Below are positions 27,131 to 35,911 of a stretch of 64,000 bases of DNA, piece by piece. A model generated the notes under the pieces. It was not told the origin of the DNA, searched no databases, and saw nothing but the letters and a program-made list of their open reading frames with translations. Source of the DNA: Pseudovibrio brasiliensis (lineage in GTDB: Bacteria > Pseudomonadota > Alphaproteobacteria > Rhizobiales > Stappiaceae); the NCBI RefSeq assembly GCF_018282095.1, contig NZ_CP074128.1, forward strand, positions 356,748 through 420,747. The letters are read 5' to 3'. The position numbers and the translations under genes are program-made. The stretch's first letter is position 1; each line of letters starts with the position of its first letter.

Positions 27131-27218
27131 TGATTATCTCCTTATTATTGAAACCGGATGATGGTGTTCATGTAACCAATGTTTGAAAGGAAATAATTGG
27201 GCTTCTGTGCAATTCACT

Positions 27219-27235
27219 ATTACACTTGCCGTAAT
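27219..27235. promoter_or_regulatory. Candidate LysR box ATTAC-N7-GTAAT
   Basis: An exact inverted repeat ATTAC (27219-27223) and GTAAT (27231-27235) with a 7-base spacer lies in the 130-base divergent promoter between the AhpD-like gene and its LysR regulator. The form and site match typical LysR operators. Confidence 0.5.
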
Positions 27236-27260
27236 AAATGAGTGTGATTGCGGGATTGTT

Positions 27261-28160
27261 ATGGACAAACTTGAAACAATGCAGGTCTTCGTGGAGGTGG
27301 CCGAGCGGGAGAGTTTCGTGGAAGCCAGCAAAAAACTTGGCCTTTCCGCCCCTGCGGTGACCCGATCCGTCGCCCGGTTGGAGCAATCCCTTGGCACAAG
27401 ATTGTTCAACCGAACCACCCGCCACGTTCGCCTGACGGATGCGGGCCGGCATTATCTGTGTGACGTGAAAGGCATTCTGGAGAGTGTTGAACAGGCAGAA
27501 GCCGCGGTGACAGGCAGTTTCGCCAAGCCGATCGGAGAACTTTCCATTACCGCACCCGTGCTGTTCGGGCAGAAGTATATCGTCCCACTGATCACCCAGT
27601 ATCTGGACCTCTATCCGGAAGTCAGCGTCAATGCGGTGTTCTATGATCGCATCGTCAATATGGTGGAAGACAATCTGGATGTGGCCATCCGTATCGGGAA
27701 TCTGCAGGATTCCAGCCTTTATGCCACCCGTGTCGGCAGCATCCGTCGCGTGATTTGCGCTGCGCCTGAGTACTTTGCGGAGTACGGAGTACCGCAAACA
27801 CCGTCCGATCTGGCAGACCACAAGATCATCCAGCCCACTGCGGTGGAGACCAGCAACCAATGGAAGTTTTCTGGCGAGAAGTCAGAGGTGGTGAAGATCA
27901 AACCTCACCTGCGCTGCAACCAGAACTGCGCTGCCATTCAGGCCGCCACGGGAGGTGCTGGGATTACGCGTCTGCTGTCCTATCAGGTGGCGAAGGATGT
28001 GGCGAACGGAGCGTTGCAGTTGGCTCTGGAGGAGTATGAACCTGATCCACTCCCGGTCCATATCGTTTACATGGAAGGCCGGCGTGCCAGTGCGAAGGTG
28101 CGCTCCTTCGTGGATTTTGCTGCCAAGCGATTGCGGGACAATCCTTTCATTGGCGAATAG
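27261..28160 (+). CDS. LysR family transcriptional regulator
   Basis: 299 aa. N-terminal helix-turn-helix (METMQVF-type start; FVEASKKLGLSAPAVTRSVARLEQSLGTRLFNRTTRHVRLTDAG) with a CrgA/AaeR-like group effector domain. It is divergent from the AhpD-like/DUF1348/PNPOx set and probably controls it. The start MDKLETMQVF is chosen; an upstream extension of 26 residues is not family-like. It ends just before a shared terminator. Confidence 0.93.
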   Translation: MDKLETMQVFVEVAERESFVEASKKLGLSAPAVTRSVARLEQSLGTRLFNRTTRHVRLTDAGRHYLCDVKGILESVEQAEAAVTGSFAKPIGELSITAPVLFGQKYIVPLITQYLDLYPEVSVNAVFYDRIVNMVEDNLDVAIRIGNLQDSSLYATRVGSIRRVICAAPEYFAEYGVPQTPSDLADHKIIQPTAVETSNQWKFSGEKSEVVKIKPHLRCNQNCAAIQAATGGAGITRLLSYQVAKDVANGALQLALEEYEPDPLPVHIVYMEGRRASAKVRSFVDFAAKRLRDNPFIGE

Positions 28161-28170
28161 TTCGCCAGAA

Positions 28171-28208
28171 AAAACGCCCGGGGTAACCCTCTCACACCCG
28201 GGCGTTTT
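28171..28208. terminator. Bidirectional Rho-independent terminator
   Basis: A perfect 12-bp stem AAAACGCCCGGG/CCCGGGCGTTTT with a 14-base loop, with A and T tracts on the two sides, lies between the convergent LysR and enoyl-CoA hydratase genes and would end both transcripts. Confidence 0.88.
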
Positions 28209-28216
28209 CATGAGCT

Positions 28217-29005
28217 CTAAGCGTCTTCCAGCTCAGGCTGCTCATTGAAGTTTGGCTTTCGCTTTTCAAGGAAGGCTGTCATGCCCTCCTGTTGAGCGGG
28301 AGAGCCAAACAACGCATGGTACATCTGACGTTCAAAGCGGATGCCATTTTCCAGCGAGTTTTCATCGGCTGCGTTCACACAAGCACGGGCCATCATGGTG
28401 ATGTCTCTTGCATAGCCTGCGACGGTCTCAGCCGTTTCCTTTGCAACGGAAAGCAGCTCATCTGCCGGGATCTTTCGGCTGATGAGGCCCATATCGTAAG
28501 CTTCTTGCGCATCGATCATACGTCCTGTCAGGATCAGATCCATCGCCCGCGCTTTGCCAACCAGTTTGGTGAGACGCTGAGACCCACCAATGCCTGGAAT
28601 ACAGCCGATCTTCACTTCTGGCTGGCCAAACTTTGCTGTGTCAGCTGCCAGAATGATGTCGCACATCATGGCCACTTCACAGCCACCCCCAAGCGCATAA
28701 CCAGAAACCGCAGCAATCTTCGGAATACGGAGCGCGGCGATGCGATCCCATCCGGTGAAGAAGTTGCTGGCATACATGCTGGCATAGTCTTGTTCATTGA
28801 GCTCAGCAATATCAGCACCAGCTGCAAAGGCTCGCTCGTTGCCGGTCAGGATCAGACACCCGATTGCCGGATCGGCATCGTACTTGGTCGCAGCATCCAA
28901 CACTTCCTCCAGAACCTGGGAGTTCAGCGCATTCAGAGCTTTTGGGCGATTGAAGCGGATGGTTGCCACGCGCCCTTCAACAGATGTTTCAATGGTTTCA
29001 TACAT
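28217..29005 (-). CDS. Enoyl-CoA hydratase/isomerase (crotonase family)
   Basis: 262 aa crotonase-fold enzyme. The oxyanion-hole segment AFAAGADIAEL, and the catalytic region GYALGGGCEVAMMCD with FGQPEVKIGCIPGIGGSQRL, include the two glutamates of true hydratases (in GGGCE and QPEVKIG). It therefore probably hydrates a 2-enoyl-CoA or performs the reverse reaction. It is the last gene of a three-gene coupled set (AMP-ligase, membrane flavoprotein, hydratase) and starts 2 bases after its neighbour's stop. The acyl chain is unknown. Confidence 0.93.
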   Translation of the reverse strand: MYETIETSVEGRVATIRFNRPKALNALNSQVLEEVLDAATKYDADPAIGCLILTGNERAFAAGADIAELNEQDYASMYASNFFTGWDRIAALRIPKIAAVSGYALGGGCEVAMMCDIILAADTAKFGQPEVKIGCIPGIGGSQRLTKLVGKARAMDLILTGRMIDAQEAYDMGLISRKIPADELLSVAKETAETVAGYARDITMMARACVNAADENSLENGIRFERQMYHALFGSPAQQEGMTAFLEKRKPNFNEQPELEDA

Positions 29006-29007
29006 GA

Positions 29008-30321
29008 TCAGCTATCCCAGATTGCGCCATAGGCAGGAATGCCGAGGCTTTCCATGTCATGAACGAGTTTACGGGTCAGTTTCTGGTTGGAGATCACAAT
29101 CACGGCCTCCGCCCCACTTTCTTGTACTGCTTTCATCGTGAGAGCCGTTAGGTCCGGCTTGCCCTGGGCATCCGTATCCCAGATCACAGGATCTTCCGTG
29201 CTGGACATAATCTCGTCCACGAAAGCATCGCCGTAGGTTTTGCGTGGATTGCGTGTGGACCAAATCACCTTGTTCGGCACTTTGCCTGCAAGCAAATGCG
29301 GTACGATAGGTCCAATGCCAGAACCCGTTCCCACGTAAACGACCTTCTTGAACAGCACTTCAATACGAGCCACACCAGAGGTGGTAATGCCTTTTACCCA
29401 GACATGGTTTGGCGGGTTTTCAATAAACTCACCTGTCCAGTCCCCTGCCCGGCTGATCGCGAGGCGATATCCCGGCTCATGCGGAGATGGGATGTTTGCG
29501 AAGGCGTGGTACTCACCGAACGGTGTGTGGCTGATGGCGTTGGAGCTGCCCGGGAATGGAGTGTCTCCGTAATTGAACTTTGCCAGAACCGCATGGTTGG
29601 ATGGCTTAACAACATCCACCTTCACACGCTTGAGTGTCAGCCATGGGGAGACGATGGAAAGAGTGATCAGACAGAGCATCCAGAAGGCTGGAGTTTCCAG
29701 CAGAACGCCACCTGTATCCTGCGTGATGGAGATGGTCTGTGCCCAGAAAAGCCCCAGCACAGTCCAGCCCACAAAGCGGTGTACCTTTTCAAAGGTGTTG
29801 TGATAGCGCGCCCGGAAACCACCTTGTGCTGTGATGATCAGCAGAACCATCAGCGCGACCATGGCACCGCTCAAAGCAAGCGTCTGGTCAGATGGCAGAG
29901 TTGCCCCTTCAATCCGGTTTGCCACCATCGCGTAAAGCAAGAAACCAAACCAGATTGTGCCGGAAACGGTGCTGCTGGAATGAAGTCCGCCAAAGTGGAA
30001 CACCTTGCCCGCGCCCCAGCGAATCCAGAGTGGCCAACTGGTTGGAATGCGGGTTGCCAGCCAGAACAGAGCATTCACCACCCTTTGCTGGCGGATCAGG
30101 ATGCCCAGAGACAGGTTGATCAACGCCATATCTGCAATGGCGCCAAGGGCAAAGCCGGTTTCAGAGAACCAGCGTCCATCCTGCAAGCCTGCGATAAAGA
30201 CTGCAATGTTGACCACCGCAACGAGCACGACAAGTCGGTTGTATTCCATCAAGGATGGATGGCGGGTTACACGTCGCCAGTTGTAGCTGCGCGTTTCGGC
30301 AGCTGTTGCTTCAATTGTCAT
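29008..30321 (-). CDS. Membrane flavoprotein reductase (ferric-reductase-like/TmpA-like)
   Basis: 437 aa. About six or seven predicted helices fill residues 30-225, with histidines in KVFHFGGLHSSS and FEKVHRFVGW that could bind heme or other cofactors. The cytosolic C-terminal half looks like a ferredoxin-NADP reductase: YRLAISRAGDWTGEFI, and the NAD motif VVYVGTGSGIGPIVPHLL, ending GAIWDS. It resembles TmpA-type membrane flavoproteins reported in fungi next to or fused with adenylating enzymes; I recall this link but cannot check it. Its ATG shares one base with the stop of the ligase gene (TAATG), so expression is coupled. Electron acceptor unknown. Confidence 0.72.
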   Translation of the reverse strand: MTIEATAAETRSYNWRRVTRHPSLMEYNRLVVLVAVVNIAVFIAGLQDGRWFSETGFALGAIADMALINLSLGILIRQQRVVNALFWLATRIPTSWPLWIRWGAGKVFHFGGLHSSSTVSGTIWFGFLLYAMVANRIEGATLPSDQTLALSGAMVALMVLLIITAQGGFRARYHNTFEKVHRFVGWTVLGLFWAQTISITQDTGGVLLETPAFWMLCLITLSIVSPWLTLKRVKVDVVKPSNHAVLAKFNYGDTPFPGSSNAISHTPFGEYHAFANIPSPHEPGYRLAISRAGDWTGEFIENPPNHVWVKGITTSGVARIEVLFKKVVYVGTGSGIGPIVPHLLAGKVPNKVIWSTRNPRKTYGDAFVDEIMSSTEDPVIWDTDAQGKPDLTALTMKAVQESGAEAVIVISNQKLTRKLVHDMESLGIPAYGAIWDS

Positions 30322-31958
30322 TAATTTAACTCCACACCCTGAGCGTCAATATGGTCTTGTGCCAGCTTCAACAGCAGGCGTTTGTCCAACTTGCCGCGTG
30401 GTGTACGAGGCAGCTCATCCATGGCAAGGATCAGCGTTGGACTGCAATAGTAAGGAAGTTTGTCTTTCACTGACTGAGCAGCATCTTCGGTGCTCACAGT
30501 CGCAGGGCTGACAAAGGCCACCAGATTGCGACTGTCGAACTTGAGCGTCGCGGCCTGATCACAGCCCTCTGTTGCTTCCAGTGTGTTGGAAACCCCATCC
30601 AACTCCACACGGAAGCCGCGGATTTTCACCAGATCATCAACCCGCCCGAAATGCTCCAGCTCACCGGTATTGGTCCAGCGACCAAGGTCTTTGGTGCGGA
30701 ACATCATGTGGCCGGGACGGAACGGGTCTGGACGATACCGGTCCAGTGTCAGCTCCGGATTGGCAAGATAACCAGCGGTCACGCAATCACCACCAGCCCA
30801 CATCTCCCCCTTCTCACCAATGGCAACAGGGCGCAGGTTTTCATCCAGAACGTAGACGGTGTTGTTTGGGGTCGGGCGACCGATGGACAACACTTCCTTG
30901 CCCGGATAGTGCGGTTCTGCTGTGTTGATGATGGTGGTTTCTGTCGGGCCGCAAGAGTTATAGAACCGGCAGAAACTGCTCCACGCATCCGCCAGCGGAC
31001 GCGGGCAAGGCTCTCCGGCAACAGCAGCCGTCTGCACTTGCTGGCAACGGGAATGGTCAAGAGAGTTCAAAATGGACGGTGTTGCAATCAACACATCCAC
31101 TTTTTCGGCTGTTTCCTGAATGCTCTTGCCACGAATGACGAGCGTTGCACCGTTGGAAATTGCGCCAAGAGCTTCCCAAGCTGCCATATCAAAGGCGATG
31201 GAGAGAATTTGGCCCACCCGCAACCCCGGACGCATGCCTAGGTCACCCGGTCCGGTTTGTAGAATGTTACATAGGTTTTTGTGTGTGACCTGAACGCCGT
31301 TTGGTACACCTGTGGTGCCCGAGGTGAACAGGATCATGCAAAGGTCATCAGGCTGAGCTTTGTACTGCTCTCCCAATGGTGGCATGGTTGGCAGCGCGTC
31401 ATCTTCCATCACATCTTCAATGGAAATGAGCGTTTGCCCATCTGCGACCGGCACCTGCTCGCGCAACTCGCGCAGTGTCAGGATGACTTTTGCGTCCGTA
31501 ATATTGGCGATGTGGCTCAGCGTCTTTTCTGGAGCAACGCCTACGTGCTGCGGAATGTAAGCAGCGCCCACGCGAAGAGCGGCGACAATGCCCACGATCA
31601 TTGGAATGGAACGGTGCAGGTAGAGACAAACGGCGTCTCCGCGCTTTACACCGTGTTGAACCAGCGTGTTGGCCAGACGGTTGGCAGCAATGTTCAATGC
31701 ACCGTAGCTGATTTCCTCTCCCTGATACTCAGCAGCGATGGCATTTGGCTGTGCAGCCATAAAGTGGTTCATTGCGGAAATGATGGTTGGAAAGCGTGGT
31801 GCGGTTTCTGGTCCCCATCCAAATTCCAGAAAACGTTCCTGATCAAAATCGCTCAATGCCGACAGAAGCGGATTGCGTGGTGCAACCCCTGCCAGTTTTG
31901 GCATGGCCGGAAACACTGGCCGAATGTCATTTAGATAATCTGCAGCAATATCCCGCAT
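30321..31958 (-). CDS. AMP-forming acyl/amino acid ligase (ANL adenylation enzyme)
   Basis: 545 aa standalone adenylating enzyme. ANL motifs are visible: ILFTSGTTGVPNGVQVTH (ATP loop), YNSCGPTETTIIN, GEMWAGGDCVTAGYLANPEL, LGRWTNTGELEHFGRVDDLVKIRGFRVEL, and the C-terminal catalytic lysine region RTPRGKLDKRLL. It looks closer to NRPS-like adenylation domains than to medium-chain acyl-CoA ligases; no carrier-protein domain follows. It is the first gene of the coupled cluster with membrane flavoprotein and hydratase. GAGGGA precedes the ATG. It likely activates a carboxylic acid for the pathway. Confidence 0.88.
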   Translation of the reverse strand: MRDIAADYLNDIRPVFPAMPKLAGVAPRNPLLSALSDFDQERFLEFGWGPETAPRFPTIISAMNHFMAAQPNAIAAEYQGEEISYGALNIAANRLANTLVQHGVKRGDAVCLYLHRSIPMIVGIVAALRVGAAYIPQHVGVAPEKTLSHIANITDAKVILTLRELREQVPVADGQTLISIEDVMEDDALPTMPPLGEQYKAQPDDLCMILFTSGTTGVPNGVQVTHKNLCNILQTGPGDLGMRPGLRVGQILSIAFDMAAWEALGAISNGATLVIRGKSIQETAEKVDVLIATPSILNSLDHSRCQQVQTAAVAGEPCPRPLADAWSSFCRFYNSCGPTETTIINTAEPHYPGKEVLSIGRPTPNNTVYVLDENLRPVAIGEKGEMWAGGDCVTAGYLANPELTLDRYRPDPFRPGHMMFRTKDLGRWTNTGELEHFGRVDDLVKIRGFRVELDGVSNTLEATEGCDQAATLKFDSRNLVAFVSPATVSTEDAAQSVKDKLPYYCSPTLILAMDELPRTPRGKLDKRLLLKLAQDHIDAQGVELN

Positions 31959-32110
31959 GGCGAGTCCCTCTTATGGTGATAAACACTCATTCTAGATAAT
32001 GGGAAAATTTCCCATTTGAGTATAACAAGTGTTCAACTGGCAGTAACGAATTCGTAGGATGAAAAATTTTGGTGTAATGATTAGAGAACTGGACAGCACA
32101 GGAAACGGAA

Positions 32111-32929
32111 ATGAGTCCCGAGCAAACAGACCCTTTTGAGACTGCCCTCACAGCGCTTCTTGCCCCGCTGGCGAAAGCGATGGTGGCGCGTGGCGTCACA
32201 ATCGGGCCAGCGACCGAGGCCTTGAAACGCGCCCTGCTGCAAGCCGCACTGGAGGAAACACCAGGCAAAACGACAGACAGCCGGGTTAGCTTGAAGACCG
32301 GAATTCATCGTAAGGATGTCAAGCGGTTACGAACCGACGAAAACGGCGGATCTCTCAAGAAATCCGTTAATGCCTCAGCGCTTGCCATCAGCTATTGGGC
32401 CACCGCACCAGAGTTTCAAAGCAGCGAAGGAACGCCTCGCGACCTGCCTCGGCAAGGAAGCGAAAAGGAACCGGGCTTTGATGAACTGGTGCGTTTGACA
32501 CGTGCAGATATGGCGCCGGGAACGGTTCTGGAAGCGCTTATCGAGCAAGGTGTCGTTACGGAATTAGATGACGGATTTTATCGTTTATTGACTCACGCCT
32601 TACTTCCGGCTGCCGGAAGTGCAGAACAGGTCGCGGCCTATCAGGCGACGCTTTCCACCCATCTGACAGCGGCTACCCACAACTTAATTGCTCCTGAAGG
32701 AACCTCCCTCAATTTTGATCGAATCCTGCGCTACTCACATTTATCTGATGAGTCAGTTGAGAAGCTGAACAGGCTGACGCAAGAGAAAGCCCAGATGCTT
32801 TTGGAAGAAGTCAACGCTCTGGCGAGGGAGATGCAGATGAATGATGCGGAACAGACCGCAAATGGCCGTTTTGCCTTTGGGGCCTACGTCCTTCCAAAAA
32901 AGCCGTCCTCTGATGAGGCAGCTGCATGA
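32111..32929 (+). CDS. DUF6502 family protein
   Basis: 272 aa cytosolic protein without a signal peptide. It begins with a helical segment (ALTALLAPLAKAMVARGVTIGPATEALKRALLQAA), then a predicted helix-turn-helix-like stretch (SRVSLKTGIHRKDVKRLR), as seen in DUF6502 proteins, which are probably DNA-binding. The C-terminal part (VEKLNRLTQEKAQMLLEEVNALAREMQ) is a coiled coil. It overlaps the DUF5666 gene by 4 bases. This pair co-occurs in many marine proteobacteria, but the function is not known. Confidence 0.8.
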   Translation: MSPEQTDPFETALTALLAPLAKAMVARGVTIGPATEALKRALLQAALEETPGKTTDSRVSLKTGIHRKDVKRLRTDENGGSLKKSVNASALAISYWATAPEFQSSEGTPRDLPRQGSEKEPGFDELVRLTRADMAPGTVLEALIEQGVVTELDDGFYRLLTHALLPAAGSAEQVAAYQATLSTHLTAATHNLIAPEGTSLNFDRILRYSHLSDESVEKLNRLTQEKAQMLLEEVNALAREMQMNDAEQTANGRFAFGAYVLPKKPSSDEAAA

Positions 32930-33819
32930 TGGTTTGGAGGCACACACTTTCCGCTCTGATTGCGTCCAGTTTTCTAATCGCTCCGGCTGCAGGACATGCA
33001 GAAGAGGAGCGTGAAGGCGGTATTTTGGGGACCGGCATTGTCGGTACGATCACACGCCTTGGCAGTATCATCGTCAACGAGCAGCGGATCACCTTCCCTG
33101 CTGATCTTCCGGTGAAAAACGAACTTGGACCCCTCACCGCCGCACAGTTGGTGCCGGGTGATACGGTCGCCGTTGTGGCAGATCTGACAGGTGCAAACTG
33201 GGAAGCTCAGAGCATCCGGCGCATTTTGCCAATCATTGGTCCAGTCTCAGAAATCAGCTCAGATGAGACCGGCAGAACCTTTGAAATTATGGGAACAGCC
33301 GTTCATGTTCCACTGTCCATTGCTACCACTGTGAAGCAAGGCGACTGGGTCGCGATCAGTGGCCTCTGGCAGGACGAAGATGTGGTCGCAACACGCGTTG
33401 AAGTGGTTCCACCACGTCAGTCCGCGGTGATCATCGGCAGCAACCTTTCCGTTGGTGCCAGCAATGTACCTCAGATCGGGAACACCCTGATCGCAGGCAT
33501 CATTCCACAGCACGTGGAATCTGGTGATGTCATTCGAGTGACTGGCATTCCTGAAGCCGGCAGCATCCGCGCCACATCGCTCGAAACAGGCATCTTCGAT
33601 GGTAAAGTCGGCCTGGTTCAGGCGGAAGGCTACCTGTCTCCGCCAACCTCGAAGGGCCTCTACACTCTCCTCGGTTCCGGCATGGTCGCCTTCACCGATC
33701 AACCCGACATGATCGACGAAACCGCCAAAGTCCGCCTCTGCGGCTACGACGGTAAGCTGGGTGGTAACTCCACAGCTGACGCGAGCCCGGAACTGCTTGA
33801 GAAGCTGGGGTGTCAATAA
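32926..33819 (+). CDS. Secreted DUF5666 domain protein
   Basis: 297 aa protein with an N-terminal signal peptide (AGHAEE at the end of the hydrophobic stretch). It contains several DUF5666-like beta-rich repeats (GIVGTITRLGSIIVNEQRITF, GDTVAVVADLTG..., GDWVAISGLWQDEDVVATRVEV), small OB-like units of unknown function. It is coupled by a 4-base overlap to the DUF6502 gene. It is likely periplasmic or exported. Confidence 0.82.
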   Translation: MMVWRHTLSALIASSFLIAPAAGHAEEEREGGILGTGIVGTITRLGSIIVNEQRITFPADLPVKNELGPLTAAQLVPGDTVAVVADLTGANWEAQSIRRILPIIGPVSEISSDETGRTFEIMGTAVHVPLSIATTVKQGDWVAISGLWQDEDVVATRVEVVPPRQSAVIIGSNLSVGASNVPQIGNTLIAGIIPQHVESGDVIRVTGIPEAGSIRATSLETGIFDGKVGLVQAEGYLSPPTSKGLYTLLGSGMVAFTDQPDMIDETAKVRLCGYDGKLGGNSTADASPELLEKLGCQ

Positions 33820-33991
33820 GAGACACAGGAACGCGTTGCACCGGAACTACGCGTTCCTGATCAATATCATATACATGCGTATATCTACCCCATACGGTTG
33901 TGCTCAGCTAAAATTGAGGGCATTAGATTTTTACTGCTCCGCGGAGAGCAAATGAGATTGAGCAACTAAATGATGTTGTTGGGGGATAGAG

Positions 33992-34384
33992 ATGATTAGG
34001 CAAATTGTTGGAATTGCTTTTTTGCTTACTGGAACCAGCATTGCGATGGCTGAAGATCATTCTGGGGATGTTCGTGCGAACAGATCTACGATTGTGAACA
34101 GGCACTTTTATTACAATAGTCAATTGTGCAGTTCGGGCCCGATTGCTCAGGTTAAGCTCAAAAAAGAACCTAAGAACGGTTCCGTAAAAATTGTGCGAAG
34201 CGTTTGGGTGCCTGAGAAAGGCAAATGCAAAGGTAAAAAGTTCAAAGGCGTAGATATTATCTATACGCCTAAGAGAGGTTATCGCGGTCCAGATGAGTTC
34301 TCGACAAAGTACTCCATGCCGAAATATGCAAACCGGAGTACGCTGCGGTATCTTCACGATAACTATAAGATGCAAGTGAAATAG
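33992..34384 (+). CDS. Small secreted protein of unknown function
   Basis: 130 aa with a short signal peptide ending near SIAMA-ED. The mature part is basic and beta-rich (VKLKKEPKNGSVKIV, DIIYTPKRGYRGPDEF), a pattern seen in Ig-like or cadherin-like domains of bacterial surface proteins. Two cysteines are visible (LCSSG and GKCKG). Its sequence is visibly more AT-rich than neighbours, which hints at horizontal origin. GGGGAT precedes the ATG. I do not recognise a named family. Confidence 0.7.
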   Translation: MIRQIVGIAFLLTGTSIAMAEDHSGDVRANRSTIVNRHFYYNSQLCSSGPIAQVKLKKEPKNGSVKIVRSVWVPEKGKCKGKKFKGVDIIYTPKRGYRGPDEFSTKYSMPKYANRSTLRYLHDNYKMQVK

Positions 34385-34408
34385 AGTTTGGCTCTCGTTT
34401 GCTAAACA

Positions 34409-34441
34409 AAACCCCGGAGTGTTCATTACACTCCGGGGTTT
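34409..34441. terminator. Bidirectional terminator between small secreted gene and pntB
   Basis: A perfect 13-bp stem AAACCCCGGAGTG/CACTCCGGGGTTT with a 7-base loop, bordered by A- and T-rich sequence, lies in the convergent gap and would end both transcripts. Confidence 0.88.
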
Positions 34442-34464
34442 CTTTGTTTCAACTCTGGCTCAGC

Positions 34465-35898
34465 TTAGCTGATTTTGCCGAGCAGGGCGTCCATGGAAGA
34501 CTTTGCATCACCGTAGTACATGCGGGAGTTTTCCTTGTAGAACAGTGGGTTCTCGATGCCGGAGTAACCGGTGCCCTGACCACGCTTGGAGATGAACACG
34601 TGCTTGGCTTTCCAGACTTCCAGAACTGGCATGCCAGCGATTGGGGAGTTTGGATCTTCCTGAGCAGCCGGGTTCACGATGTCGTTTGCACCAATGATGA
34701 TCACAACATCTGTATCCGGGAAGTCATCGTTGATCTCGTCCATTTCCAGAACGATGTCATAAGGTACTTTCGCTTCAGCCAGCAGAACGTTCATGTGACC
34801 TGGCAGACGGCCTGCAACCGGGTGGATTGCAAAGCGGACGTTTTTGCCTTTGTCACGCAGACGTTTGGTCAGCTCAGAAACGGACTGCTGTGCCTGAGCA
34901 ACAGCCATGCCGTAACCTGGTACGATGACGATGCTGTCAGCTTCTGCAAGGGTTTCTGCAACGAAGTCGGTGTCAGTTGGTACCATCTCGCCTTCGATTT
35001 CCTGAGCAGGGCCAGTGGTATTACCAAAGCCGCCAAGGATCACAGAGACGAAGTGGCGGTTCATCGCCTTACACATGATGTAGGAGAGAATTGCACCAGA
35101 CGAACCAACAAGTGCGCCCACAACGATGAGAAGGTCGTTGCCGAGGGAGAAACCAATCGCTGCAGCTGCCCAGCCTGAGTAGGAGTTCAGCATGGACACA
35201 ACAACAGGCATATCTGCGCCACCGATACCCATGATCAGATGGTAACCGATGAAGAATGCCAGCAGGGTCATCAGGATCAGAGTCCAGATACCTGCATCGT
35301 TGAAGTACATGATGCCTAGAATGATGGAAGCAATTGCAGCACCTGCGTTGAGCGCATGACCGCCCGGCAGTTTAATCGCCTTGGAGTTGAGCTTACCCGC
35401 CAGCTTGCCGAATGCAACGACAGAACCGGTGAAGGTAACGGCACCAATGAACACGCCGAGGAAGACTTCTACGCGAAGAATGGAAACCTCAACGCTGGTC
35501 TTTTTCGCCAGAATCGCAGCAAAGCCTTCGAGTGCTTTTTGAGCAGTTCCATCCATTGCAAGCACACGGCCAAGCTCGATGTCAGCATTGAAGCCAACGA
35601 ACACCGCAGCCAGACCAACCAGCGAGTGCATGGCAGCAACCAGCTGAGGCATTTCGGTCATCTGTACGCGCTGTGCCACGTAGTAACCAATCACGCCGCC
35701 AGCGGCGATCAGGATGACGGAGAGCAGCCAAAGGCCGGAACCCGGACCGATGAGCGTGGCAACAACTGCCAGCGCCATACCCGCGATACCGTACCAAACA
35801 GCACGTTTAGCGCTTTCCTGCCCGGACAAACCGCCCAGAGACAGAATGAAGAGAACAGCCGCAACAACATAAGCGGCGGTAGTGAAACCAAATTCCAT
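34465..35898 (-). CDS. pntB: NAD(P) transhydrogenase subunit beta
   Basis: Membrane subunit of the proton-translocating transhydrogenase, 477 aa. The N-terminal half has eight or nine helices ([27 protein letters not shown] etc.). The C-terminal domain III binds NADP(H) with [14 protein letters not shown] and [15 protein letters not shown]. The last segment around [23 protein letters not shown] is highly conserved. It follows pntA with a 13-base gap on the same strand. The enzyme reduces NADP+ with NADH using the proton gradient, or the reverse. Confidence 0.96.
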   Translation of the reverse strand: MEFGFTTAAYVVAAVLFILSLGGLSGQESAKRAVWYGIAGMALAVVATLIGPGSGLWLLSVILIAAGGVIGYYVAQRVQMTEMPQLVAAMHSLVGLAAVFVGFNADIELGRVLAMDGTAQKALEGFAAILAKKTSVEVSILRVEVFLGVFIGAVTFTGSVVAFGKLAGKLNSKAIKLPGGHALNAGAAIASIILGIMYFNDAGIWTLILMTLLAFFIGYHLIMGIGGADMPVVVSMLNSYSGWAAAAIGFSLGNDLLIVVGALVGSSGAILSYIMCKAMNRHFVSVILGGFGNTTGPAQEIEGEMVPTDTDFVAETLAEADSIVIVPGYGMAVAQAQQSVSELTKRLRDKGKNVRFAIHPVAGRLPGHMNVLLAEAKVPYDIVLEMDEINDDFPDTDVVIIIGANDIVNPAAQEDPNSPIAGMPVLEVWKAKHVFISKRGQGTGYSGIENPLFYKENSRMYYGDAKSSMDALLGKIS

Positions 35899-35911
35899 AG
35901 TACCGGCCCCC

